DNA from: Pseudomonadota bacterium
GTDB taxonomy: Bacteria > Pseudomonadota > Gammaproteobacteria > Steroidobacterales > MnTg04
Length of the DNA stretch: 64,000 nt
NCBI GenBank assembly: GCA_022560735.1
Contig: JADFSO010000011.1
Span: 1 to 64,000, forward strand
Reading direction: 5' to 3'
Position 1 is the first letter of the stretch; every line of letters begins with the position of its first letter. The translations under genes and the position numbers were made by a program. Positions 44,658 through 54,094 of the stretch are shown here, piece after piece. The notes below the pieces were generated by a model that had not been told where the DNA came from, did not search any database, and was given only the letters and a program-made list of their open reading frames with translations.

Positions 44658-45325
44658 CAGCGCTTTCCCAGGACGCGGGTCAGCCATCGGCCGATGTCCT
44701 GAATTTCCGCCGGGCACACGCCGTGGGCGACAAGATAACTGTGCCACTCCACCGAGTAGCCCTGCTGGAGCAGAAAATCGCGCGCGTTCTCGCCCAGGGC
44801 CTGCGGCAAAACCGGGTCCATGCTGCCGTGGGCGAGCAATACCGGCGTGTTCCGATTCTCCTGGCTGCACGATTTTTCGAACCCCTTTTGCAACGGCAGG
44901 TAGCAGGATAATCCCATGATCCCGGCCAGCTTTTGCGGATAGGCCAGGCCTGTCTGCAGGGCAATCGCGCCACCCTGGGAAAACCCGGCCAGCACGGTAC
45001 GCTCCGGTGAAATACCTCTTTGCCGTTCCCTTTCGAGCAGGTCCTCGACGCTCTGCTGGCTGTCCCGCATGCCGGCTTCATCTACCGGCCCGCCGCGTTC
45101 GAACGAGTAGATGTCATACCACGCACGCATGGCCATGCCATTGTTGATCGTGACCTTCCTGACCGGCGCATGCGGGAAGACGTAACGTACCGGGAACGGC
45201 AAACCGAGTTCGGGAACCATGGGCTCGAAATCGTGCCCATCGGCGCCAAGACCGTGCAACCACACAATGGAAGCTTCGGGATTCTCCCCCGTTTCCACTT
45301 CCACCGTTTGCAAGTAATCGTCCAA
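44657..45325 (-). CDS. Carboxylesterase/phospholipase of the dienelactone-hydrolase-like group
   Basis: Encodes about 222 residues. The catalytic serine is in GFSQGGA near residue 110, the acid in HGSMDPVLP and the histidine in LVAHGVCP; the oxyanion loop is WLHGLGADGHDFEPM. This is the pattern of bacterial carboxylesterase II (EstB). The TTG at 45325 is chosen as start because GGAGG lies five bases upstream; the frame is open to 45355 but without a site. Confidence 0.9.
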   Translation of the reverse strand: MDDYLQTVEVETGENPEASIVWLHGLGADGHDFEPMVPELGLPFPVRYVFPHAPVRKVTINNGMAMRAWYDIYSFERGGPVDEAGMRDSQQSVEDLLERERQRGISPERTVLAGFSQGGAIALQTGLAYPQKLAGIMGLSCYLPLQKGFEKSCSQENRNTPVLLAHGSMDPVLPQALGENARDFLLQQGYSVEWHSYLVAHGVCPAEIQDIGRWLTRVLGKR

Positions 45326-45494
45326 GTGATCCTCCAATCGTTGCCGACTTGGCAAAACAGCAGCGATTCTACCCCGGATTATTCATCAATGCGCGCGACC
45401 TTGCTTGATCCTGGTCCGCACCTGTCCGGGTGCAGCGGACCAACCGCCGGCATGGCTGGGCTATACTCTGGACAAACAAATCATCGAGACCGCA

Positions 45495-45683
45495 ATGAAT
45501 AAACACACACTGTTTCCAGTCACTTTTTTTGCCGTGTTGCTGCTCCTGTCCGGCTGCGGCCAGACTGGCGAATTGTTTCTACCGGAAGATCCTGCAACTG
45601 AAACGGCAATTGACAACGGCGATGAACAACAACCCGAAGCGGAAAAAAACAGCCCGGATGACGACTCGCAGGATCAACCCTGA
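45495..45683 (+). CDS. lptM: LptM-type small lipoprotein
   Basis: Encodes 62 residues starting [23 protein letters not shown] with lipobox LSGC, followed by GELFLP and an acidic, disordered tail. The [10 protein letters not shown] pattern is that of LptM (YifL), which aids maturation of the LptDE LPS translocon. It ends two bases before polA. Confidence 0.8.
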   Translation: MNKHTLFPVTFFAVLLLLSGCGQTGELFLPEDPATETAIDNGDEQQPEAEKNSPDDDSQDQP

Positions 45684-45685
45684 GC

Positions 45686-48382
45686 ATGCCGGAAAAGAGA
45701 AAAGTCCTGGTCCTGGTTGACGGATCCAGTTATCTCTATCGCGCGTTTCACGCCCTGCCCCCGCTGACCACATCGAAAGGCGAACCCACCGGCGCAATCC
45801 ACGGCGTACTCAATATGCTGCAAAAACTGATCCGGGATTATGAACCCGGGCATATCGCCGTGGTATTCGATGCCGGCGGCAAGACTTTCAGAGACGAGAT
45901 GTTCGCAGAATACAAGGCTAACCGCCCGCCCATGCCCGACGAGCTTCGCTCGCAGATCGATCCGATACTCGAGGCGGTCCGGGCCATGGGCCTGCCGCTG
46001 CTGCAGATCCCGGGTGTCGAGGCCGATGATGTGATCGGCACGCTGGCCCGCCGGGCGGACCGGGAAAAAATGCTCACGGTCATTTCAACCGGCGACAAGG
46101 ACATGGCGCAACTGGTCAACGACAACATATCGCTGATCAACACGATGACCGGGAAAAGCATGGATCGCGATGGCGTCAAGCAAAAGTTCGATGTTTATCC
46201 GGAGCAGATCGTGGATTTTCTGGCCCTGACCGGCGACAGCTCAGACAATATCCCGGGCGTCCCGAAAGTCGGACCGAAGACCGCGGCCAAATGGCTGAAT
46301 CGGTATGCAACGCTGGACGAAATCGTGGCCAACGCCGATCAGATCAAAGGCAAAGTCGGCGAAAGTCTGCGTGAAAATCTCGCGCAGCTCGAACTGTCGC
46401 GCAAGCTCGCGACGATACGCTGCGATCTCGAACTGGGCCGGGGCGTGCAGGATCTTGCGCCGGGTAAACCGGATATCGATGGCCTCAGAAAGCTGTATCA
46501 GCGCCTGGAGATGAACTCGCTGTTGCGCAAGCTGCCGGAAGCGGAGACGGAGACCGCCGCCGTCAAGCCGGTCAGCGGAAATTACCAGACCATTTTTTCA
46601 CAACAGGATTTTGCCGCCTGGCTGAAAAAACTGGCGCGGGCGAAACTGATCGCTTTCGATACCGAGACCGACAGTCTCGACTATATGAACGCCCGGATCG
46701 TCGGCTTGTCGTTTGCGGTCGAGGAAGGAGAAGCCGCCTACCTGCCGGTGGCTCACGATTATCCGGGGGCACCGGACCAGTTATCGCGTGACGAGGTGCT
46801 CGCGACCCTGCAACCGCTGCTAGAGAACCCGAAAGTTCAAAAAGTCGGTCATCATCTGAAATACGACGCGCACATCCTGGCCAATCACGGCATCCGCCTG
46901 GCCGGCATGAAATATGACTCGATGCTCGAATCCTACGTGTTGAACAGCACCGCGACCCGCCACGACATGGATTCGGTTGCCCGGCGTTACCTCGGTGTCG
47001 AGACGGTTTCTTTTGAGGATGTCGCCGGCAAGGGCGCGAAGCAACTGAGCTTCAACCAGGTCTCACTGGAGCAGGCCGGTCCGTACGCGGCAGAAGATGC
47101 GGACATTACCTTGCGCCTGCACAACGAGTTGTGGCGCCAACTGAAAGCCGTGCCAAAACTCTGCGCCTTGTACGAGGAAATCGAGCAGCCGCTGGTTCCG
47201 GTCCTATTGCGCATGGAACGCACCGGCGTATTGCTGGATGCCGATCTGCTGCAAAAGCAAAGCGCGGAAATCGCCGTGCGTCTGCAGGAACTGGAAAAAC
47301 AATCGCATGAAGCCGCCGGACAGCCGTTCAACCTGGGATCGCCAAAACAACTGCAGGAAATCCTGTTCGAGAAACAACAGCTGCCCGTTATTCGAAAAAC
47401 GCCGAAGGGGCAGCCATCGACGGCCGAGGACGTATTGCAGGAACTCGCCATAGACTATGAGTTGCCGCGGTTGATTCTCGATTACCGGGGACTGTCCAAA
47501 CTCAAATCCACCTATACCGACCGCCTGCCCGGGCAAATCAACGCGCGCACCGGGCGGGTACACACTTCGTACCACCAGGCGGTCACGGCAACCGGCCGTT
47601 TGTCATCGAGCGACCCGAATCTGCAGAACATCCCGATCCGGAGCGCGGAAGGCCGGCGCATTCGCCAGGCATTTGTCGCCCCGGCTGGCCATCGGCTGCT
47701 GTCCGCCGACTATTCCCAGATCGAGTTGAGAATCATGGCCCACCTGTCAGGCGACGAAGGCCTTTTGCAAGCCTTTGCCGATGACCAGGATATCCACCGC
47801 GCGACCGCTGCCGAAGTGTTTTCGATTGCACCCGACCAGGTCAGCGACGATCAGCGTCGCTCAGCAAAGGCGATCAATTTTGGCCTGATATACGGGATGT
47901 CGGCGTTTGGGCTGGCGCGCCAACTGAACATCAGGCGCAGTGAAGCGCAAGACTATGTCGACCTCTATTTCGATCGCTACCCGGGCGTCAAGGCGTATAT
48001 GGACGACACCCGCCAACTGGCCAGGGAGCAAGGTTATGTCGAGACCGTTTTCGGTCGCCGCCTGTATCTGCCCGAGATCAACGCACGCAATCCGCAACGC
48101 CGCCAGTACGCCGAGCGCAGCGCGATCAACGCACCAATGCAGGGTACGGCAGCCGATATCATCAAGCGGGCGATGATCCAGGTCGACGACTGGATTCAAT
48201 GTGAAGCCACGGATATCCGCCTGCTGATGCAGGTTCACGACGAACTGGTTTTCGAAGTCCCTGAATCCCGGGTCGAGGCGGCCAGCGAGCGTATTCGGCA
48301 ACTGATGACCGGCGCGGCAACGCTAAGAGTTCCCCTGAAAGTCGACCTGGGCTCCGGCAAGAACTGGGACGAAGCGCACTAA
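45686..48382 (+). CDS. polA: DNA polymerase I
   Basis: Encodes 898 residues. The 5'-3' exonuclease domain starts with [18 protein letters not shown] and includes [11 protein letters not shown] and [18 protein letters not shown]. The 3'-5' exonuclease domain retains acidic residues in [11 protein letters not shown]. The polymerase domain has [16 protein letters not shown], the O-helix [14 protein letters not shown] and [10 protein letters not shown]. All three activities look intact. A predicted sRNA follows directly downstream. Confidence 0.97.
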   Translation: MPEKRKVLVLVDGSSYLYRAFHALPPLTTSKGEPTGAIHGVLNMLQKLIRDYEPGHIAVVFDAGGKTFRDEMFAEYKANRPPMPDELRSQIDPILEAVRAMGLPLLQIPGVEADDVIGTLARRADREKMLTVISTGDKDMAQLVNDNISLINTMTGKSMDRDGVKQKFDVYPEQIVDFLALTGDSSDNIPGVPKVGPKTAAKWLNRYATLDEIVANADQIKGKVGESLRENLAQLELSRKLATIRCDLELGRGVQDLAPGKPDIDGLRKLYQRLEMNSLLRKLPEAETETAAVKPVSGNYQTIFSQQDFAAWLKKLARAKLIAFDTETDSLDYMNARIVGLSFAVEEGEAAYLPVAHDYPGAPDQLSRDEVLATLQPLLENPKVQKVGHHLKYDAHILANHGIRLAGMKYDSMLESYVLNSTATRHDMDSVARRYLGVETVSFEDVAGKGAKQLSFNQVSLEQAGPYAAEDADITLRLHNELWRQLKAVPKLCALYEEIEQPLVPVLLRMERTGVLLDADLLQKQSAEIAVRLQELEKQSHEAAGQPFNLGSPKQLQEILFEKQQLPVIRKTPKGQPSTAEDVLQELAIDYELPRLILDYRGLSKLKSTYTDRLPGQINARTGRVHTSYHQAVTATGRLSSSDPNLQNIPIRSAEGRRIRQAFVAPAGHRLLSADYSQIELRIMAHLSGDEGLLQAFADDQDIHRATAAEVFSIAPDQVSDDQRRSAKAINFGLIYGMSAFGLARQLNIRRSEAQDYVDLYFDRYPGVKAYMDDTRQLAREQGYVETVFGRRLYLPEINARNPQRRQYAERSAINAPMQGTAADIIKRAMIQVDDWIQCEATDIRLLMQVHDELVFEVPESRVEAASERIRQLMTGAATLRVPLKVDLGSGKNWDEAH

Positions 48383-48385
48383 CCG

Positions 48386-48413
48386 GGAACTTTCCCGCAT
48401 TGTGGCACTCTTA
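48386..48413 (+). promoter_or_regulatory. Sigma-E/AlgU-type promoter for the polA-downstream sRNA
   Basis: GGAACTT at 48386-48392 and TCTTA at 48409-48413 are separated by 16 bp. This fits the extracytoplasmic-stress sigma consensus (GAACTT, then about 16 bp, then TCTGA/TCTAA) with one or two mismatches. It starts four bases after the polA stop and points into the predicted sRNA. Confidence 0.5.
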
Positions 48414-48418
48414 CTGAA

Positions 48419-48526
48419 TGAGCGCAGAAATGCCGCTCGCCTGCTTACCTCCCTGAGCAGGCTAGCACCCGGCATCCCCATTCCGGGTTCATTTCCCCGG
48501 TGCAATTTTGCCCCGGGGATTTTTTT
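48419..48526 (+). ncRNA. ErsA/Spot42-like sRNA downstream of polA
   Basis: The region between polA and engB contains three ordered hairpins. The first has GCCTGCT at 48439-48445 pairing with AGCAGGC at 48456-48462 and a loop TACCTCCCTG. The second has ACCCGG at 48467-48472 with CCGGGT at 48483-48488. The third is the terminator. The CCTCCC loop is complementary to a Shine-Dalgarno sequence, a common seed. Spot42 in enterobacteria and ErsA in Pseudomonas occupy the same polA-linked position; ErsA depends on an AlgU-type promoter, as may this one. The ends are estimated from promoter and terminator. Confidence 0.6.
48495..48526 (+). terminator. Intrinsic terminator of the sRNA
   Basis: CCCCGG at 48495-48500 pairs with CCGGGG at 48513-48518, followed by a run of seven T residues at 48520-48526. 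Confidence 0.85.
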
Positions 48527-48547
48527 GCCTGTATGTAATCTGCGCTA

Positions 48548-48587
48548 ACCCGCATCTCACCCGGGACCACGGACCCTGGATGCGGGC
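48548..48587. repeat. REP-like palindrome, copy 2
   Basis: CCCGCAT at 48549-48555 pairs with ATGCGGG at 48580-48586, with an inner inverted repeat. It resembles the copy at 44613-44657 in order and bases (GCATCTCACC is shared). Its right arm overlaps the last codons of engB. Confidence 0.6.
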
Positions 48588-49180
48588 TCGGCCGGCTGCC
48601 GATTCAGCAACGCCGTCAGCGCTTCCCGCGCCTGCTCGACGCCGGATTTCCTGGTCGCCGAAAACAACTGGACCGATGTCTCCGTGTCAACCGCGGCCCT
48701 GACCTCTTGCAGCATTGCCGAGGCCTTTCCCCGGCTCAGTTTGTCGGCCTTGGTCAGCAAAATATGGGTCAGGCAACCAACACCCTCGGACCAGGCCAGC
48801 ATCTGGCGATCGAACTCGGTCAGCGGTCTGCGTGCATCCATCACCAGGATCAGGCCCGCCAGTGATCTTCTTTGATTAAAGTAGGCCTCCATCAAATGCC
48901 GCCAGTGCCGCCTCACCGCTTCGGGAACCCGCGCATAACCATAACCGGGCAAATCCACCAGCCGATCGCCATCCGGCAAGACAAAGAAATTGACCAATTG
49001 CGTGCGCCCCGGTGTCTTGCTGGTTCGCGCCAGGTTCTTCCTGCCGGCAATCGCGTTCAGGGCGCTGGACTTGCCGACATTGGAGCGGCCCGCAAAAGCC
49101 ACTTCGCTGCCCTTATCCGGCGGAAATTGCGCCGGGCGGTTGGCGCTGATCACGAATTCGGCCTGGTTGAATGAAGACAT
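48557..49180 (-). CDS. engB: Ribosome-biogenesis GTPase EngB (YihA)
   Basis: Encodes 207 residues from the ATG at 49180. G1 is GRSNVGKSS, G2 lies in KTPGRTQLVNFF, G3 is DLPGYGYA, G4 is TKAD and G5 is in FSATRK. It acts in large-subunit assembly. Its convergent position after polA is conserved in gammaproteobacteria. The frame is open 15 codons upstream, but the core start MSSFNQAEFV fits the family. Confidence 0.96.
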   Translation of the reverse strand: MSSFNQAEFVISANRPAQFPPDKGSEVAFAGRSNVGKSSALNAIAGRKNLARTSKTPGRTQLVNFFVLPDGDRLVDLPGYGYARVPEAVRRHWRHLMEAYFNQRRSLAGLILVMDARRPLTEFDRQMLAWSEGVGCLTHILLTKADKLSRGKASAMLQEVRAAVDTETSVQLFSATRKSGVEQAREALTALLNRQPAEPASRVRGPG

Positions 49181-49292
49181 TATGTCGGTCAGTGCTGGAC
49201 TGAAATAAAGGCATTTAGTGTACAATGCTGCGCTTGCGACGGCCCGTCAATTTTCAGCACGGGCGCCAAAAAGCCGGGGGAGGCTTATCTTT

Positions 49293-49898
49293 ATGAATCG
49301 CATGTTGATTATTGCCGTGTTGTCGATGTTCAGCCAGAACATCGCTCTCGCCGAGGGATCGGTTGCAGCAGGCGAGCAAAAATCGGTTACTTGCGCCGCC
49401 TGCCATGGCGCAGACGGCAACAGCGTAAATCCCGCCTGGCCGCGGCTGGCCGGACAGAATCAGAGATACCTGGTCGAGCAACTGGAAGGTTTCAAGGAAG
49501 GCGAACGCCAGGACCCGTTGATGACGCCCCAGGCGATGATGCTGTCCGCGCAGGACATGGCGGACCTGGCGGCTTTTTACGAGTCGCAGGAATCCGGCCA
49601 TGGCGAGGCCGACCCCGCGCTGGTCCCGCTGGGTCAGAAAATCTACCGCGCAGGTGTCGTGGAAGAAGCCATTATTCCGGCATGCTATGCCTGTCATGGA
49701 CCGAATGGCCGCGGCGTGGCGCCAGCCGGATATCCGTCACTCGGTGGCCAGCATGCGGTCTATATCGAAGCCCAGCTCAGGGCATTTCGTTCCGGCGCGC
49801 GCCGGACCGATGCCGACCAGCAAATGCGCAACGTAGCGGCGCGCCTGAGCGATGAGGAAATCATCGCCGTGGCTTCCTATTTACAGGGATTGCATTAA
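49293..49898 (+). CDS. Cytochrome c4 (diheme)
   Basis: Encodes 201 residues from the ATG at 49293 with GGGGGAGG upstream. A signal peptide ends near NIALAEG. Two heme motifs, CAACH near residue 34 and CYACH near residue 131, and repeated two-domain architecture (PRLAGQNQRYLVEQL, PSLGGQHAVYIEAQL) identify cytochrome c4. It carries electrons in the periplasm to terminal oxidases. Divergent from engB and upstream of the DsbA-like gene, as in pseudomonads. Confidence 0.94.
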   Translation: MNRMLIIAVLSMFSQNIALAEGSVAAGEQKSVTCAACHGADGNSVNPAWPRLAGQNQRYLVEQLEGFKEGERQDPLMTPQAMMLSAQDMADLAAFYESQESGHGEADPALVPLGQKIYRAGVVEEAIIPACYACHGPNGRGVAPAGYPSLGGQHAVYIEAQLRAFRSGARRTDADQQMRNVAARLSDEEIIAVASYLQGLH

Positions 49899-49935
49899 CC
49901 GTCATTGCCAAACACCAGAACACGGAACATTAAAC

Positions 49936-50784
49936 ATGAATCTGAAAACCATATTGATTCTTTTTATCTTCGCCCTGGGCAGCGCTTGTTCGGATAGCGC
50001 GGATCAGGCCTCGAGTACCGCCGTAGCAATTCCGGCGGAGCAAATTGCCGAAACCGATGCCGCGGAAGCGGCGGATGGCGCGGCAGAAATCGCGATCGAG
50101 GAAGCGGCGCAGGTAATTGCCGCGGGCGAATCCGAAGACGCCGCTGAAGAAGAGCCCGCAGCCAGCGAGGAAATCGTTATTGCCCAGGCGGACCCAGCGC
50201 CGGCGGCTCGCGCGTCCCGATTTATCGATGGCAAACATTACAAAACGCTGATACCGGCCCAGCCGACTTCAAGCCCGCCGGACAAGATCGAAGTCGCGGA
50301 AGTATTCATGTTCAGCTGTCCGCATTGCTACAACTTCGAACCGCATATTCAACAGTGGCTGGAAAACAAGGCCTCGTACGTCGAATACGTGCGCATCCCG
50401 GCAAATTTCAACCCGATGGCGCGCGAACATTCACGCGCTTATTACGCGGCGGTACAACTGGGTATCGCGGAACAGATCACGATACCGTTTTTCCGCGAAT
50501 TTCACAGCAACAGAAATCCGCTGAATACCCCGGATCGGCTCGCCAAGTTCTTCTACCGCTTCGGCATCAGCGAGGACGATTTTCTCAAGGCATTCAACTC
50601 CTTCGAAGTGGATTCCAGGGTACGCCAGGCAGACAAGCTGACCCGGCGTTACCAGATCAGCGGTGTGCCGGCCGTGGTCATCAACGGCAAGTATGTATCG
50701 GGCGCCGAAATGACCGGCGGCTATGAAAACCTGATCGCGCTGATGAATGACCTGGCCGCGCAGGAAAACAGCGCCCGCAACTAG
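49936..50784 (+). CDS. DsbA-like thiol:disulfide oxidoreductase lipoprotein
   Basis: Encodes 282 residues from the ATG at 49936. The N-terminus MNLKTILILFIFALGSACS has a lipobox, followed by an unusually long Ala- and Glu-rich linker (about residues 20-85). The DsbA domain begins with the segment FIDGKHYKTL. The active site CPHC is near residue 129 and the cis-proline loop is SGVPAVVINGKY. It introduces disulfides into exported proteins. The lipid anchor and acidic linker are unlike soluble DsbA and imply membrane tethering. Confidence 0.92.
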   Translation: MNLKTILILFIFALGSACSDSADQASSTAVAIPAEQIAETDAAEAADGAAEIAIEEAAQVIAAGESEDAAEEEPAASEEIVIAQADPAPAARASRFIDGKHYKTLIPAQPTSSPPDKIEVAEVFMFSCPHCYNFEPHIQQWLENKASYVEYVRIPANFNPMAREHSRAYYAAVQLGIAEQITIPFFREFHSNRNPLNTPDRLAKFFYRFGISEDDFLKAFNSFEVDSRVRQADKLTRRYQISGVPAVVINGKYVSGAEMTGGYENLIALMNDLAAQENSARN

Positions 50785-52157
50785 CCTTCGCCCGGTGTGT
50801 CCTCTTCGATGGGATAACCATCGCAAATAAAATCGTCCTCGCCGAGCGGCCGACAGGCATCGGCCCAGCCATATTTGCGCCAGTATTCGACCAAACCTGC
50901 TTCTTCCACCAGGCCCTTAAATTCCTGCAGTCGATGGACGCGCCCACAATCGTGAATCCATACATTGGGCCAATACCAGTACGCCTCCGTTTCGTAAGCA
51001 TCGAAAAATATCGGCGTCAGGTGCTCATTCCAGCAAGCTGAAGCATTAAACAAATTTATCATCCACGGCTGTTCCTTGAGTAATTCACGCGCGGCGCTCA
51101 GCGACCCGTCGAGTTGTTCCGCATTCTCCGGCACCGTGAATACAAGCCCTATTTGCTCTTTGTAGGGCTGGTACGGCGGCGGTAGATTCTCGACGAAACA
51201 TTCGACGTCTTTCTGGCAGGCGTACGTCTTTTTCATCTGCGCCGCAAAATTCGGCCCTTCGCGACCCAACTCCGCGGCCCGTTCAAACATCCTGACCGCC
51301 TCGTCCATTGTCTCGGGCTCCATCAGCGCCAACGCGTAGCTTCTGACCGCGCGCACCGACAGCGGATTCATCAGGTAGGTATTGCGTACCGACTTACGCG
51401 AATCTGATTTCCGCCCGGCATCCACCAGATGCCGATTGAAATGGTCGTGGAGCATGAGCTGGTTGGGCTGCATCTCGATCGCCGCGGCAAGATTCTGGTA
51501 GCCATTGATCCAGCGATTCGGGTGATCGTACTGGTTGGGCAACAAAACCATCGCCTCACCCAGGTGTTCACACAGGGCAAACGCCTGCCTGGCCTGTTCC
51601 TTCGACTTCCGGTCATTCTCCTGTTTTTCGCTGCCATCCAGTGTTTCGTCATAGTTATTGATAAATAGATATGCCCAGGCCAAACCCGATCTCGCCTCGG
51701 CAAAATCCGGATCAGCTTCGATCAATTCCTGGTACAAGCTAACGGCCGTGTACAACGTTTCTGTTTCCCCAGCCCGTTTCTCGACCTGGTAACGAGCCGT
51801 GTAATATTTCTCCAGCACCGCCGGGTCCGCCGGCATCGCGCAACGTTGCGCGATGGTTTCCTGCACCTTTTGCTGACCCGCGGAACCCCCCAGTTCACGT
51901 GCAACATCGCTGGCAATCAGTTCCTGCACATGGAACAGACGATTCACATCGTCGCTGATCTGGCTGCTCCAGATCAGCTCACCCGTTTCATCCGCCAACC
52001 GGGCGTCGATATTCATCAGGTTGCCATCCATGCGAATGCTGCCGGTCAGGATGTTCTTGACCTTGAGTCTTTGCGCGACCTGCAGCAGGTCCAGCCCATC
52101 GAGCAACGAAGAAGTCGCGGACTCGAAACCGATGACATCGAAGCGACGAGAGCGCAT
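50781..52157 (-). CDS. TPR protein with partial FlgO-like domain (possible 3' part of broken gene)
   Basis: The frame contains a FlgO-like domain lacking its first strand (RFDVIGFESATSSLL, KNILTGSIRMDGN, LIWSSQI) and then TPR-like repeats to the end. It is annotated from the ATG at 52157, but family similarity already begins upstream at LTYEINSLLM (near 52175), inside an overlap with the preceding gene. No transmembrane helix is present. Either a start such as the TTG at 52163 is used, or this is the 3' part of a longer gene disrupted by a frameshift near 52180. Function unknown. Confidence 0.55.
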   Translation of the reverse strand: MRSRRFDVIGFESATSSLLDGLDLLQVAQRLKVKNILTGSIRMDGNLMNIDARLADETGELIWSSQISDDVNRLFHVQELIASDVARELGGSAGQQKVQETIAQRCAMPADPAVLEKYYTARYQVEKRAGETETLYTAVSLYQELIEADPDFAEARSGLAWAYLFINNYDETLDGSEKQENDRKSKEQARQAFALCEHLGEAMVLLPNQYDHPNRWINGYQNLAAAIEMQPNQLMLHDHFNRHLVDAGRKSDSRKSVRNTYLMNPLSVRAVRSYALALMEPETMDEAVRMFERAAELGREGPNFAAQMKKTYACQKDVECFVENLPPPYQPYKEQIGLVFTVPENAEQLDGSLSAARELLKEQPWMINLFNASACWNEHLTPIFFDAYETEAYWYWPNVWIHDCGRVHRLQEFKGLVEEAGLVEYWRKYGWADACRPLGEDDFICDGYPIEEDTPGEG

Positions 52158-52180
52158 TAACAAGCTGTTGATCTCATAAG

Positions 52181-53365
52181 TCAGCGCGCGAGATCGATCG
52201 CCGTCTCCGTATCGCCGTTGTCGCTGGCGATCCGGGCCAGCGATTTTCTGATCGAGGCCTCGCTTGGATAATTGTCGAGCAGATTCGCAGCGTCGATGTC
52301 CTGTCTTTCGAGTGCTCTCGTGTACCGCAGACGATACAGTCGAGCATCGGGATGAGATGGGCACAGGTAGACCAGATCTTTCAGGTCCTTCATGACCAGT
52401 CGTTGCAGAACCGTCTTTTTGTTTGCCGGCGACCGCTTGAGTATTTGCCACCGCGATCTGGCCCTGAGCAGGTGCAGCAGGCCTTTTTCCTCGGTACCGG
52501 CAATCAGCGCGTCCAGTTCCGACAACATTAGCTCATATTCCTGCAGACCGTAGGTTTCTCGTCCACCCAATCGACGTTCCAGCTTTGCGATAGCCTTGAC
52601 AATATTTTCATCGGCCGGGTATACGCAACCTCGAATCAATTCGCGAATTTGCAGCAACCGGGATTCATCGAGCCCCAGTGCCGGCCAGGCCGCCGCCATG
52701 ATCGAGTATTGCAACGCTTGCTGGTTGATCAATCGATCGCTAAACCGGTCGCTCCACAGGAGTTTTCCGCTGGCGTCGAATAATTGAATGCTCGCTCGAA
52801 GATTCTTTCGCGACTGGTTGACCGTACCGGCCAGCAGGTAATCTGCTTGTAACAGTTCCGCCTTTTCCCTGACCGGCAACGCGGTCAGCGACGAATGTTG
52901 ACTGCTCGACAGCTCCAGTACCTGTATCTCCGGTATGGTGGCAAGCAGCATCCTGAAACGCGATGCAAGGTGGTTCGCCAGATCACCTGTATCCGGCTGT
53001 GCATCGGTTGGTTCGAGGATCAACACGGCTACGACCGGTCGCGTGAAAGATTTCGTCCATTGCTCGTGAGCCAGCAACCCGGCGGCCAGTGAGACAATCA
53101 ACAACATCGCGATATCGCCGGCCATGGCAAGCCACGGCCTCCCGTGCCATGGGTGTTCGAAGAACCAGGTGAGCGCGAGGGTAATGGGGAAAAAAATCAG
53201 GCCCAGCAGGATCATCCAGCGCACGAAGTCATCGCTGACCATTCCCGCCTGCGCCAGCAAGTCGGCAACCTGCAGAAGCAGCCACAGACCGGCCGCGTAC
53301 AATACGCCGGCGCGGATAACGCGGCGTTTGCCGAGTTGCTGGAAAAAATCAGTCAGCCGAGACAT
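52181..53365 (-). CDS. Membrane FlgO-like/TPR-type protein (possible 5' part of broken gene)
   Basis: Encodes 394 residues starting MSRLTDFFQQLGKRRVIRAGVL, with transmembrane helices near 20-36, 46-66 and 77-98, as in the products of 24110 and 26690. A FlgO-like domain follows (VAVLILEPTDAQ, LLQADYLLAGTVNQS, LLWSDRF), then helical repeats. It ends abruptly in a region where another frame continues the theme (50781-52157). It may be complete or be the front of a two-domain protein. Confidence 0.65.
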   Translation of the reverse strand: MSRLTDFFQQLGKRRVIRAGVLYAAGLWLLLQVADLLAQAGMVSDDFVRWMILLGLIFFPITLALTWFFEHPWHGRPWLAMAGDIAMLLIVSLAAGLLAHEQWTKSFTRPVVAVLILEPTDAQPDTGDLANHLASRFRMLLATIPEIQVLELSSSQHSSLTALPVREKAELLQADYLLAGTVNQSRKNLRASIQLFDASGKLLWSDRFSDRLINQQALQYSIMAAAWPALGLDESRLLQIRELIRGCVYPADENIVKAIAKLERRLGGRETYGLQEYELMLSELDALIAGTEEKGLLHLLRARSRWQILKRSPANKKTVLQRLVMKDLKDLVYLCPSHPDARLYRLRYTRALERQDIDAANLLDNYPSEASIRKSLARIASDNGDTETAIDLAR

Positions 53366-53403
53366 AGTCGCTCACTGCCCCTGATAGCTCGGGTCAATAT
53401 TGC

Positions 53404-53820
53404 CTAGGCTGCTGTCATCAGCCTGATAATCAGCGTCAGCCACAGCGCGATCAGCGCGAAACAACCCAGCACGAATACGCGAAAGCGGTGCATCACCTTG
53501 TTGCTGGTCAGGTGTATATAGCTGTGGATATAACGTAGCCCCACATAGGCCCACGCCAGCGAGAGCGTCAACACGCCAGTCTGACCGGTCTGCAGTATCA
53601 GAATGCCGACCACGTAAAAAAGCAACGGCATTTCGTAAAGGTTGATCACGTGGCGCGACATCACTCGCAAGTGCTCGGGTTCGTCGTATCCGCTGTAAGT
53701 TTTGAAATATCTCGGGTTGATTTCCCCGCTCTTGGCAGCGGTGTAGCGTAGATAGGCCATGCGAAAGACTGCAAAAATGGTTAGCGAAAACATGGCGAAC
53801 ATCGGATAAATGATTTCCAT
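53404..53820 (-). CDS. MAPEG family membrane protein
   Basis: Encodes 138 residues with four transmembrane helices and the MAPEG layout: EHLRVMSRHVINLYEMPLLFYVV for the conserved second helix, and LAWAYVGLRYIHSYIHL in the third. Members include glutathione-dependent eicosanoid enzymes, but bacterial ones are of unknown role. It lies 38 bp upstream of the FlgO/TPR gene on the same strand. Confidence 0.85.
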   Translation of the reverse strand: MEIIYPMFAMFSLTIFAVFRMAYLRYTAAKSGEINPRYFKTYSGYDEPEHLRVMSRHVINLYEMPLLFYVVGILILQTGQTGVLTLSLAWAYVGLRYIHSYIHLTSNKVMHRFRVFVLGCFALIALWLTLIIRLMTAA

Positions 53821-54094
53821 ACGCTGATCCTTTTCTTCAAGTTGAGCTGGATTGCAAATTGATCTTCATTCGATATCTGGGTGGTCAGCCCGACACCGTT
53901 CACGATGCCATGCAAACGTCATTTTTGAAAGCAGCGAAAAAAGCCCGAAACGACGTTAACCAATAATTGTGCATCGCACCATCCACTAATAAAAATAGTA
54001 CAACTGAACCAACCAATCACCAAAACAGTGTTTTCTGCTATGGTCGTGTATGCAGGTACACGCAGAATCAAAAAAAGAAGTCGGGGGAGAGCTA

